NCBI GenBank assembly: GCA_002724975.1
Contig: PBQF01000004.1
Span: forward strand, 1 to 10,426
Source: Parcubacteria group bacterium
GTDB lineage: Bacteria > Patescibacteriota > Minisyncoccia > Phycocordibacterales > GCA-002724975
DNA: 10,426 bases
Direction of reading: 5' to 3'
Positions 1-6,310 of the stretch are shown here, in pieces. Positions within the stretch are counted from its first letter, which is position 1. Each line of letters begins with the position of its first letter. The position numbers and the translations under genes are program-made. The notes beneath the pieces were generated by a model, which worked only from the letters and a program-made list of their open reading frames with translations, was not told the origin of the DNA and did no database searches.

Positions 1-110
1 TCACCAATCTTAGGTCTTCGGTTATAGATTCAGGTGCTATGGATAAAGTTGTAGATGTGTCTGCGAAGCTTAGTAAAAAGCTGATCGGCCATTTATATAA
101 TAAGTATTAG
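1..110 (+). CDS. C-terminal end of an unidentified protein (partial)
   Basis: An open frame enters from the left edge (first full codon at position 3) and ends at TAG 108-110, giving 35 residues that begin TNLRSSVIDSG and end IGHLYNKY. The segment is hydrophilic with a likely Lys-rich helix (SAKLSKKLIGHL). I do not recognise the family from this much sequence. Its stop overlaps the stop of the convergent CPBP protease gene by 4 nt. That tight tail-to-tail packing is typical of the rest of this window and supports it being a real gene end rather than a chance frame. No terminator is visible. Confidence 0.5.
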   Translation, partial: TNLRSSVIDSGAMDKVVDVSAKLSKKLIGHLYNKY

Positions 111-790
111 AAGATATTTAGTAATAGAAAATTAACCGCAAGATTATTAACTGTTATATGAACTATAAAAGAAGAAATTAAAGACCTTGTCTTTTCAAAA
201 ACCCAAGCGCTAACAAAACCTAATAGAAAAGTAAATGGTAACACCGAAATATCAAAATGAACCAACGAGAAGATAAGAGAACTTATTAATGCTGATTTAA
301 TAAAAGTATTGTTTTGCCTAAGATATCTAAAAATAACACCTCGGAAAAATGTTTCTTCTGCAACAGGCAGGAGAATAGCAGTAAGTAGTTTTAAATTTAA
401 TAAATTTAACCACATCTTGTCACTCATAGCTTCTCCCATAAGACTTAGGTTTCCTACTTCCAAACCTAGAAGTTTAGCTAAAAGGCTTGATAGACTACCA
501 CCTATTACCATAACCCCCAGTCCAATCAGGATTGTCAAAAACATCCATTTTTTACTTACATTTGTAAAACCTATGTCTTGTAAGGCAATTCCTTTTCTTT
601 TTGAATAAGTAAAAACTGTAGCAATAATTGCGATAAATAATCCAGAATTTATAACAAGAGTTGTGGATGCGGGTTCTAAATGAAGAAAGACTGCAGAAAC
701 TAAAAACAAAGAGAAAACCGCAATAATTATCGAGGTTATAACAACCAAATCTCTAGAAGTCCAGATGATTTTCCAAAATGAATTTCCCAT
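107..790 (-). CDS. CPBP-family intramembrane metalloprotease
   Basis: This is a multi-pass membrane protein of 227 aa in the CPBP (CAAX protease and bacteriocin-processing, Abi/Rce1-like) family. All three family motifs are visible. EExxxR is at residues 145-150 (EETFFR), with the usual G151 after it. FxxxH is at 174-178 (FSLVH). HxxxN is at 211-215 (HITVN). The glutamates and histidines form the metal and catalytic site in characterised members. Hydrophobic segments lie near 15-36, 45-61, 82-103, 127-143, 163-177 and 183-197. Family members cleave within the membrane, in eukaryotic Rce1 after prenylation; bacterial substrates are mostly unknown and none is suggested here. The ATG at 790 follows the stop of the upstream alpha/beta hydrolase by 7 nt, so the two are probably one operon. 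No Shine-Dalgarno site precedes it. Confidence 0.88.
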   Translation of the reverse strand: MGNSFWKIIWTSRDLVVITSIIIAVFSLFLVSAVFLHLEPASTTLVINSGLFIAIIATVFTYSKRKGIALQDIGFTNVSKKWMFLTILIGLGVMVIGGSLSSLLAKLLGLEVGNLSLMGEAMSDKMWLNLLNLKLLTAILLPVAEETFFRGVIFRYLRQNNTFIKSALISSLIFSLVHFDISVLPFTFLLGFVSAWVFEKTRSLISSFIVHITVNNLAVNFLLLNIF

Positions 791-797
791 AGTTATA

Positions 798-1595
798 TTA
801 AATAATGAACTCTATTATCTTTTCAAAGACTTCGTTGTGGATGAATAAGTCATTATGTTCTGCATTTAGAACTGGCATAAGTTCTTTATAAGAGGCAGTT
901 TCGGCAATATTGTAAAGCTCTTCACTCATTGAATAAGGAGTTATGCGGTCGTCTTTGCCACTTATAATCAGAAGTTCTCCTTTATAACGAGAGAGGGGCT
1001 CTACATTGTCGTATTCTTCTTCAAGAATAAACCTTGTGGGATAGAATGGGTAATGAATACGAGCAATATCGCTTAATCGAGTAAAAGGAGAAATGAGAAT
1101 CATTTTATCGGGCTCTTTAAGTGTTGTATGGTGTGCCGCAACTCCAGCTCCAATACTCTCTCCTAAGATAATTAGCTTATCGTAGTTTAGAGTCTCAAGT
1201 AGATTAACAACATTATCAACATCGCGGAAAATAAGTTCACGCGACGGCTTTTTATTGTCTTTCGCGTATCCAGCGTATTCGACAAGGATATAAGAGATAT
1301 TATGTGCATCAAAATAAGAGGCGTAGAGTGTTCGGTCGCATGCCGAACCGGCATTGCCGTGATAGAGCACCACGATTTCCTTGCCATTTTGTTTGTAATA
1401 CATACGGGTACCATTGTGTTGAATCTTCTCCGTGTCAGTAAAATATGAACAAGTGTAAAAATCTACGTTTTCGGGGAAATAAATATAGGATGTTTTATTA
1501 AAAAACAGCATAGTCGCAGTCACAATATAAACAGATCCCACAATAAATGCCAGTCGATATAATATATTTAAAGATGTTTTTTTATTCAGGTTCAC
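798..1595 (-). CDS. Membrane-anchored alpha/beta hydrolase (serine hydrolase fold)
   Basis: This is a 265-aa alpha/beta hydrolase. The oxyanion-side HGN motif is at 79-81. The nucleophile elbow GESIG is at 145-149 (Ser147). The probable acid is Asp216 in GKDDRITP and the probable base is His247 in NAEHND, so the Ser-Asp-His triad looks complete. Residues 10-32 are hydrophobic and would be a single membrane anchor or uncleaved signal, leaving the catalytic domain outside the cytoplasm. The overall layout resembles the BEM46/ABHD13-like group, whose substrates are poorly known, so I assign no substrate. The start is GTG (plus-strand CAC at 1593-1595). It is preferred because it keeps the whole anchor; the first internal Met (residue 29) would cut through it. 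The CPBP protease gene follows after 7 nt. Confidence 0.85.
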   Translation of the reverse strand: MNLNKKTSLNILYRLAFIVGSVYIVTATMLFFNKTSYIYFPENVDFYTCSYFTDTEKIQHNGTRMYYKQNGKEIVVLYHGNAGSACDRTLYASYFDAHNISYILVEYAGYAKDNKKPSRELIFRDVDNVVNLLETLNYDKLIILGESIGAGVAAHHTTLKEPDKMILISPFTRLSDIARIHYPFYPTRFILEEEYDNVEPLSRYKGELLIISGKDDRITPYSMSEELYNIAETASYKELMPVLNAEHNDLFIHNEVFEKIIEFII

Positions 1596-1648
1596 TTACT
1601 TTGTATTTTGAATATTCATTTTATAATACACTTTCAATAAATTCACTG

Positions 1649-1677
1649 TTGACTAAAAGTTCGGAAAGCCATAAATT
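1649..1677 (+). promoter_or_regulatory. Sigma70-type promoter for tRNA-Val and the RNHCP gene
   Basis: The -35 box is TTGACT at 1649-1654 and the -10 box is TAAATT at 1672-1677, separated by 17 nt. This predicts a start near 1684, about 6 nt before the mature 5' end of tRNA-Val, a reasonable length for a leader removed by RNase P. The -35 is 5/6 and the -10 is 4/6 to consensus. The divergent hydrolase gene starts at 1595, so this region is shared, but I see no convincing promoter for the hydrolase. Confidence 0.55.
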
Positions 1678-1689
1678 GAAGTCATAAAT

Positions 1690-1763
1690 GGGTGATTAGC
1701 TCAGTTGGCTAGAGCGTCTCATTGACGTTGAGAAGGTCACAGGTTCGAGTCCTGTATCGCCCA
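1690..1763 (+). tRNA. tRNA-Val (anticodon GAC)
   Basis: A complete 74-nt cloverleaf can be folded by eye. The acceptor GGGTGAT pairs with ATCGCCC (one G-U). The D stem is GCTC/GAGC, the anticodon stem TCTCA/TGAGA with loop TTGACGT, and the T stem ACAGG/CCTGT with loop TTCGAGT. The variable loop is 5 nt and the discriminator is A1763. The anticodon GAC reads the valine codons GUC and GUU. The 3' CCA is not encoded: the next bases are CTT, so it must be added by tRNA nucleotidyltransferase. The RNHCP gene starts two bases after the discriminator base, so both are expected on one primary transcript. Confidence 0.96.
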
Positions 1764-1764
1764 C

Positions 1765-2049
1765 TTGAAAAAATTTCAAAAAACAAAAGAGAATTTTATT
1801 TGCCAGAATTGTGGAGAAAATGTAAAAGGGGATGGTTATACCAATCACTGTCCGAGTTGTTTGTGGAGTAAACATGTTGATATAAATCCAGGGGATAGAA
1901 CATTAAATTGTGGATGTTTGATGGAGCCAATTTCGTACGAGAAGAGTGGGGAAGAGATTTCAATAATTCACAAATGCACTAAATGTGGCCGTCAGAAGAA
2001 AAATAAGATTTCGAAAGAGGACAATTTAAACGAATTAATTAGTTTATAA
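1765..2049 (+). CDS. RNHCP-domain zinc-ribbon protein
   Basis: This 94-aa protein matches the small RNHCP domain family, named for the motif seen here as TNHCP at 26-30 (Thr in place of Arg). Other family landmarks are CxxC at 13-16, C29/C32, SKHVD at 35-39, PGDR at 42-45, a C-G-C pair at 49-51 and a second CxxC at 71-74. These probably bind zinc. The molecular function of the family is not established. The only reasonable start is TTG 1765-1767: the frame is closed by a TGA inside the tRNA at 1729-1731, and no ATG lies before the first CxxC. If the tRNA 3' end is cleaved normally, the mRNA would begin CTTG, with a one-base leader. The gene ends 1 nt before the convergent trxB stop. Confidence 0.82.
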   Translation: MKKFQKTKENFICQNCGENVKGDGYTNHCPSCLWSKHVDINPGDRTLNCGCLMEPISYEKSGEEISIIHKCTKCGRQKKNKISKEDNLNELISL

Positions 2050-2050
2050 A

Positions 2051-2974
2051 TTATCTAGCATTGATATAATTGTAAATATCTTCCAGAGCCTTTACGGCGT
2101 CTCCAGTGGCAATGTTATTTTGATGGAAAAGTCCGTCGGAGCAATCTCCAGCAGCCCAAACTCCATCCACTGAAGTCCTTTGGTTTTTAGAGTCAACTAC
2201 AATTTGTTTGTATTCTGAAAGCTCCAAAAAATCTTCAATAAATTTAGTATTTGGAACTAGTCCAATTTCTACAAAAATCCCCTCAGTCTGAATTTCGTGT
2301 GTTTCTCCACTTTCTCCGTCTTTATAAACAAGACCTGAAACAAATTTATCTCCCTCTATTTCTGTAGTGTTGGCATTAGTGATAGCTTTCATTTTCGGAT
2401 TTTTTAAAACCTTTTGAACCGTAATTTGATCAGCTTTAAATTCCGGGCCACGATGAAGAAGGGTGACACTTTTTGTATAAGCCAGAAGCTGTGCAGCAGT
2501 TTCAAATCCTGCATTTCCACCGCCGATAACAACAACATCCTTGTCTACAAAAAGAGGGCCGTCGCATGAGGCACAATATGTAATTCCCTTATTTTCAAAT
2601 TCCGCTGCGCCTGGAACCTTAAGCTTTCTTCTGTCGGCTCCAGTGGCAACTAAAACAGTTTTGGACTCAAAGTTTTCTCCCTTTTCCGTGCTGACCTTAA
2701 AGGTTTCCCCAGTTTTTTCTATCTTGCTTACCCTGACCCCTTCTTTGAGATCTAAGACATCTTTTGCATATGCTAAGACATGCTCTTTTAAATCCTTGGC
2801 TAATTTATCTCCGCTGATTGAAATTGTTCCTATCCAGTTTTGGATATCAGCTGAAACAACACTCTGCCCTCCAAAATCTACTGTTAAAAATAGAGTCTTT
2901 AATTTTTTTCTGGCTGCGTAAACTCCAGCAGCACTACCAGCGGGGCCACCGCCGATTATTATCAAATCGTACAT
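2051..2974 (-). CDS. trxB: Thioredoxin reductase-like flavoprotein, AhpF-like type
   Basis: This is a 307-aa FAD/NAD(P)H disulfide reductase of the low-molecular-weight thioredoxin reductase fold. The FAD-binding GGGPAG is at 8-13, the second FAD motif ATGADRR at 110-116, the redox-active CASC at 134-137, the nucleotide-binding GGGNAG at 151-156 and the C-terminal FAD motif GDC at 276-278. Members reduce thioredoxin or a related disulfide carrier. Several stretches read more like the reductase part of AhpF than classical TrxB: YCASCDGPLF, KADQ at 180-183, and GIFVEIGLVPNT near 232. The HRRxxxR motif that binds the NADPH phosphate is HRGPEFK at 174-180, losing one Arg and changing the last to Lys, so NADH use is possible. 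The N-terminal thioredoxin-fold domain of AhpF is absent. It lies 42 nt downstream of ftsZ with no terminator between, so it may be co-transcribed. Confidence 0.9.
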   Translation of the reverse strand: MYDLIIIGGGPAGSAAGVYAARKKLKTLFLTVDFGGQSVVSADIQNWIGTISISGDKLAKDLKEHVLAYAKDVLDLKEGVRVSKIEKTGETFKVSTEKGENFESKTVLVATGADRRKLKVPGAAEFENKGITYCASCDGPLFVDKDVVVIGGGNAGFETAAQLLAYTKSVTLLHRGPEFKADQITVQKVLKNPKMKAITNANTTEIEGDKFVSGLVYKDGESGETHEIQTEGIFVEIGLVPNTKFIEDFLELSEYKQIVVDSKNQRTSVDGVWAAGDCSDGLFHQNNIATGDAVKALEDIYNYINAR

Positions 2975-3016
2975 AGTTTGTTTATTTTAATATATTTAGT
3001 TGAAAACCCAAATATA

Positions 3017-4153
3017 TTATTTTTTATCTCGTCTTAAAAAAGCGGGAACTGCACCCCAATCATTTTCATCTTCGTTTTCACTACTCTTATCATCCTTGCT
3101 TGGTTTTTTTTCTTCTCTTTCTTGAATTAAAGGCTCTTTTTTATCTTCATCAGCCCCAAACTGGAATAGTCCGCTAGAATTTTTGCCCATAGCTTCATCT
3201 GGGAAACCAGTTGCAATAACAGTTATTTTTATTTCGTTCTTTTTTAATTTGTCGTCCTTAATGGCACCGAAGATAATTCTTGCATCTTGATCGACTGATT
3301 CAGTTATAGCGGCAGCAGCTTCTTGAATTTCAGACATAGTCATATCATCACCACCTGCAACAACAAATAGAACACCCTTTGCTCCATTAATTGAAAGGTC
3401 AAGAAGTGGGGAATTGATAGCTATTTTTGCTGCTTCGACAGCTCTGTTTTCACCACTGGCCTTACCTAGTCCCATCAAAGCACTTCCTGCATCTTCCATG
3501 ATTGCTCTAATATCGGCAAAGTCGACATTAATAATTCCAGGCATTGTTATCAAATCTGAAATACCTTCAACGCCTTCTCTTAAAATCTCATCAGCCATAG
3601 CGAATGCTTCCGTAGCCGTTGTCTCTTTTCCAACAATGGTCAAAAGTCTGTCATTAGGGATGATAATCAATGCATCAACTTCACTTTTCAGTGCCTCGGC
3701 CCCCTTTTCTGCCAATCGCATTCTTTGATTTCCTTCAAATGAAAATGGTTTAGTAACAACCGCTACAGTTAAGGCTCCCATTTCTTTTGCTACCTTTGCC
3801 ACAATAGGAGCTGCTCCAGTACAGGTTCCGCCACCAAGCCCTCCGGAAATAAATATCATGTCGGCACCTTTTAAGGTTTCTTGTATTTCTTCCTTAGTTT
3901 CTTCCGCAGCCTTTGTTCCAAGGTCTGCATTCATTCCAGTCCCAAGACCTTTTGTTAAATGCTTTCCGATATGAACTTTCTTTTTAGCCAGAGAATTATG
4001 GAGATCTTGAGCATCAGTATTAACAGAAATAAATTCTACGCCCTTTACCTTAGATTTAACCATGTGGTTAGTAGCGTTTTTACCCGAACCACCAACACCA
4101 ACTACCTTTATTCTTGCAAATGCCTCAACGTCTTTTTTTATCTTTTTGGACAT
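3017..4153 (-). CDS. ftsZ: Cell division protein FtsZ
   Basis: FtsZ is the tubulin-like GTPase that polymerises into the Z-ring at midcell. The 378-aa length is normal (E. coli 383). Visible landmarks are the N-terminal GVGGSGKNA at 19-27, the tubulin signature region at 104-115, the NDRL segment at 167-170, and the T7 loop NVDFAD at 209-214 with catalytic Asp211 and Asp214. An acidic/basic, low-complexity linker spans about 333-364. The conserved C-terminal peptide WGAVPAFLRR at 366-375 is the FtsA/membrane-tether docking site in other bacteria. The signature reads GGGTCTG at 107-113 instead of the usual GGGTGTG: codon TGT gives Cys111. The start ATG is supported by a GGAG Shine-Dalgarno site (plus CTCC, 4159-4162) five bases upstream, the only good one in the central block. 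It follows ftsA by 116 nt. Confidence 0.98.
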   Translation of the reverse strand: MSKKIKKDVEAFARIKVVGVGGSGKNATNHMVKSKVKGVEFISVNTDAQDLHNSLAKKKVHIGKHLTKGLGTGMNADLGTKAAEETKEEIQETLKGADMIFISGGLGGGTCTGAAPIVAKVAKEMGALTVAVVTKPFSFEGNQRMRLAEKGAEALKSEVDALIIIPNDRLLTIVGKETTATEAFAMADEILREGVEGISDLITMPGIINVDFADIRAIMEDAGSALMGLGKASGENRAVEAAKIAINSPLLDLSINGAKGVLFVVAGGDDMTMSEIQEAAAAITESVDQDARIIFGAIKDDKLKKNEIKITVIATGFPDEAMGKNSSGLFQFGADEDKKEPLIQEREEKKPSKDDKSSENEDENDWGAVPAFLRRDKK

Positions 4154-4158
4154 ATTTT

Positions 4159-4162
4159 CTCC
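4159..4162 (-). promoter_or_regulatory. Shine-Dalgarno site of ftsZ
   Basis: The minus strand reads GGAG, then AAAAT, then ATG, so spacing is 5 nt. It is noted because nearly all other genes in the window lack such a site. This suggests ftsZ translation is started in the conventional way from a mRNA with a real 5' leader. Confidence 0.65.
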
Positions 4163-4186
4163 GTATTTTTATTTTTAGTTGCGGTC

Positions 4187-4195
4187 ATTCTACCA
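4187..4195 (-). promoter_or_regulatory. Possible extended -10 promoter for ftsZ
   Basis: In the 116-nt gap between ftsA and ftsZ the minus strand reads TGG followed by TAGAAT (5/6 to TATAAT). This is the TGn-TATAAT layout of extended -10 promoters, which do not need a good -35; none is present at the right distance. It predicts a start near 4180 and a leader of about 27 nt carrying the GGAG site. ftsZ could thus be made both from this promoter and by read-through from ftsA. Confidence 0.35.
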
Positions 4196-4269
4196 CAAAA
4201 GATTTGGATTTGGACCTTTGACCAAATCACAAAGATGATGTCTAATTTTAGAGAAAAATAGAAACTATT

Positions 4270-5466
4270 TTATGGTAAAAATTGTTTGATCCAGCTTAAA
4301 AGATTAGTGCCGGTCTGTTTTGCTATCTTTATTCCGAAGGATTCTTTTTCTTCTGAAAGACCCAAAATACATAAACCGTAAGCAACCGCCCAAGATGAAT
4401 CCTTAATTGTATTTTTGGCTGCGTTTGGAAAATTAATTTCTGCAATTTTTGATGGTAGCTTTAGAGATTTTTTTGCAAACTCTTCAATTGTTTTTATCTC
4501 ACTGCTACCGCCAGTTAAGATTATTCCAGCTGGGAGGAGCCCACTCTTACCCAGTTTTTTCAAATAGTCTTCAATTAATTCAAAAATATCGGAAAGTCTT
4601 GCAAGAACTGTTTCTTCCAATTCTCTTTGTGAATAGTGTGTGCCCGTTAACTGTCCCATTTTTATTTGTTCTGCCTCTTCAATCGGCACTTTAAGTCTTA
4701 GAGCTATGTCGTTGGTAATATCAGTTCCTCCGATGGGAAAAACTTTCAAGGAAACTGGTAAATTGTTTTCAAACACAACCAAAGAAACAGTTTCCGCCCC
4801 TATATTTGCCAAAACACTCCCGGCAATTTTTTGAGTTCTATTTAATGCAACCAAACTTGCGGCTAGTGGGGAGGCAATAACATCTTCTACTTCGATACCA
4901 GCTTCTTCAACAGCTTGAATCAGATCGTTCAAGTGTTGCTCCATGTAAGTTATAGAAAGTGTTTTGACTTCCAACTTTCCTCCACGCATTCCTATTGGTC
5001 TACCATAAAGTATTTTTTTATCTATTTTGTATTCAACGGGGATGGTATGAATAATTTTTCGGTTAGGAGATATTTTTTTAATTAAAGCTTCCTCACTATT
5101 TTCTGTAACCCTAGCAACATCCAGATGAGTAATTTCCATATCCACTTTAGTGATAACAGTTGAACCAGTTGAGATATTTCCTTCCAGAGTAACGCCCCCG
5201 ACTCCTATAAATGCTTTTTTTATTTTAATTCCAGCGGCCTCTTCTGCTTGGCCCGCTGCTTTTTTAATTCCTCTAACTATATCTCCCTTGTTTACTATGT
5301 AGCCATATCGAAGTCCTCTAGACTCAGAAAAACCAGTTCCTAAAATATCCAAAAGCGTGTTGCTAGAGCTTAGGCGTTCTGCAATCATAACTTTTATTTG
5401 ATAGGTTCCTATATCTATTCCAACTGACACATCTCTAGCCATATTACAAGAGATATTATAGACCAT
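4270..5466 (-). CDS. ftsA: Cell division protein FtsA
   Basis: FtsA is the actin-fold ATPase that tethers FtsZ filaments to the inner face of the membrane and recruits later division proteins. Counting from the long start (398 aa): the phosphate-1 loop GIDIGT is at 16-21, the 1C-domain motif GMRGGKLEV at 159-167, a phosphate-2 region at 220-233 (ANIGAETVSLVVF), the adenosine motif LTGGSSEI at 317-324 and a C-terminal amphipathic helix at about 387-397 (NLLSWIKQFL) that would be the membrane-targeting sequence. The true start is probably the second Met (residue 9, ATG 5440-5442; 390 aa), because the first eight codons contain a perfect TATAAT box and other FtsA proteins start a few residues before the GxDIGT loop. 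The gene order ftsA-ftsZ is the classic one, here without other dcw genes. Confidence 0.97.
   Translation of the reverse strand: MVYNISCNMARDVSVGIDIGTYQIKVMIAERLSSSNTLLDILGTGFSESRGLRYGYIVNKGDIVRGIKKAAGQAEEAAGIKIKKAFIGVGGVTLEGNISTGSTVITKVDMEITHLDVARVTENSEEALIKKISPNRKIIHTIPVEYKIDKKILYGRPIGMRGGKLEVKTLSITYMEQHLNDLIQAVEEAGIEVEDVIASPLAASLVALNRTQKIAGSVLANIGAETVSLVVFENNLPVSLKVFPIGGTDITNDIALRLKVPIEEAEQIKMGQLTGTHYSQRELEETVLARLSDIFELIEDYLKKLGKSGLLPAGIILTGGSSEIKTIEEFAKKSLKLPSKIAEINFPNAAKNTIKDSSWAVAYGLCILGLSEEKESFGIKIAKQTGTNLLSWIKQFLP
5455..5460 (-). promoter_or_regulatory. -10 box (TATAAT) of the ftsA promoter
   Basis: The minus strand carries a perfect TATAAT 12 nt before the ATG at 5440-5442. Transcription would start near 5447 (a G), leaving a leader of about 5 nt. 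No good -35 is seen at 16-18 nt. The box lies 12 nt beyond the T-run of the upstream terminator, so ftsA appears to begin a new transcription unit. If correct, the longer ftsA start at 5466 would lie upstream of the mRNA start and could not be used from this promoter. Confidence 0.45.
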
Positions 5467-5472
5467 TTGAAC

Positions 5473-5500
5473 AAAAAAAGCCGTGGAAAAGGGCTCTTTT
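5473..5500 (-). terminator. Intrinsic terminator after the rpsU/basic-protein unit
   Basis: On the minus strand AAAAGAGCC pairs with GGCTTTTTT across a 9-nt loop. That is a 9-bp stem with one G-U pair, ending in a run of seven T (5479-5473). It begins 17 nt after the stop of the 168-aa gene and ends just before the ftsA promoter, so it separates the lepB-to-basic-protein unit from ftsA-ftsZ. The stem has only three G-C pairs, so partial read-through is likely. Confidence 0.6.
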
Positions 5501-5517
5501 AGAAATCACAAAACTAT

Positions 5518-6024
5518 CTATTTTTTCCTACGAGCGGCTTGGGCTTTTTTGATATTTTTCATTTGAGCTTTTCTCATTGCTGGTGTTGGTTTTGATTTTT
5601 CTGGGATGTTCTTTCTTGGTCCTGCCTCAAAAATATCACCTTTGTCTTTCTTCGGCTTTCTTCTTAATTTTGATATAACCTCTTTTGCATGTTTGGTTTT
5701 TCCAACTAAAATTCCTTCCCTTACTTCAGCATCTGTTTTTGCTATAAGCCAGGCTTGTGTTGCCCAGCTTCCACTCCTTCTTCTTCCAGTAAGTCTTTGA
5801 ATATGCCCCGCTTTTCCGACATCATGATTTCTAAAAGAAACAAATTCGCTTTTAGGTCTCACAACAACTCTATAAAACCTCCCTGCACCTCCAGTTCCAG
5901 GTTTTTTCCTAGCACGTCCTTGTGGCTGAGCTAAAGCGTGCTGTCTGGAACTCATGGACTTCCATTTTTTTTGCGCCTTTTTAATATTCTTTCTGGCCGC
6001 CCTTCTTTGTTTTACACTTGCCAT
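5518..6024 (-). CDS. Lys/Arg-rich protein of unknown function, co-transcribed with rpsU
   Basis: I do not recognise an experimentally named family. The 168-aa product is extremely basic. A basic N-tail (about 1-45) and a basic C-tail (about 120-168) flank a more ordinary core (about 49-118) that starts FYRVVVRPKSEF and includes RNHDVG, GSWATQAWLIAK and a helix AKEVISKLRR. The heptapeptide KNIKKAQ occurs in both tails, at 12-18 and 156-162. This composition fits a protein that binds rRNA or DNA. Its position 5 nt after bS21, ahead of a terminator, favours a ribosome-linked or other RNA-binding role, but that is inference. Tail-rich nucleoid proteins (histone H1-like) are an alternative. The start ATG at 6022-6024 is the first in the frame; no Shine-Dalgarno site is at a working distance. 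Confidence 0.8.
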   Translation of the reverse strand: MASVKQRRAARKNIKKAQKKWKSMSSRQHALAQPQGRARKKPGTGGAGRFYRVVVRPKSEFVSFRNHDVGKAGHIQRLTGRRRSGSWATQAWLIAKTDAEVREGILVGKTKHAKEVISKLRRKPKKDKGDIFEAGPRKNIPEKSKPTPAMRKAQMKNIKKAQAARRKK

Positions 6025-6029
6025 ATTTT

Positions 6030-6272
6030 CTAAAATTTCCTCTTTTTCTTCTTTAGAACCTGGCCCATTTTTAGCATTTTTTCAATTTTAGCTCTTTTTT
6101 TTATGGATCTTAGTTTATTTTTCTTTTTGACATACGAAGACATTTCTCTATCCTTAAATCGGAGAGATTTAGCTTTTGAAAGAATTCCAGCACCCTGAAC
6201 ACGCTTGCCAAATCTTCTTATAAGATTTGTACTATTCTCAGCTTTATTAGCTTTTACCTTCACATTTATCAT
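6030..6272 (-). CDS. rpsU: Small ribosomal subunit protein bS21
   Basis: bS21 is a small, late-assembling 30S protein located near the mRNA 3'-end/anti-Shine-Dalgarno region. The product (80 aa; E. coli 71) shows the family pattern: an N-terminal strand INVKVKANKAEN, the RRFGKRVQGAGIL segment at 19-31, and the basic helix from about 38 to 80 with KKKNKLRSIKKR. The C-terminus KKKKRKF extends the usual basic tail. Stop is TAG. It lies 38 nt after the HisRS-like gene and 5 nt before the basic 168-aa gene, in one apparent operon. The AGG just before the ATG is too close (2 nt) to be a normal ribosome binding site. Confidence 0.9.
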   Translation of the reverse strand: MINVKVKANKAENSTNLIRRFGKRVQGAGILSKAKSLRFKDREMSSYVKKKNKLRSIKKRAKIEKMLKMGQVLKKKKRKF

Positions 6273-6310
6273 TACCTAAAAAGACTACCACGATGGAAAA
6301 TGCTTTTCAA

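Noticed and set aside
1187..1414. A 75-codon minus-strand frame inside the alpha/beta hydrolase gene.
   Set aside because: It overlaps the hydrolase gene in another frame and has no family features.
1623..1628. Minus-strand TATTAT as a promoter -10 for the alpha/beta hydrolase.
   Set aside because: No -35-like sequence is found at 16-18 nt; such A/T hexamers are common in this AT-rich spacer.
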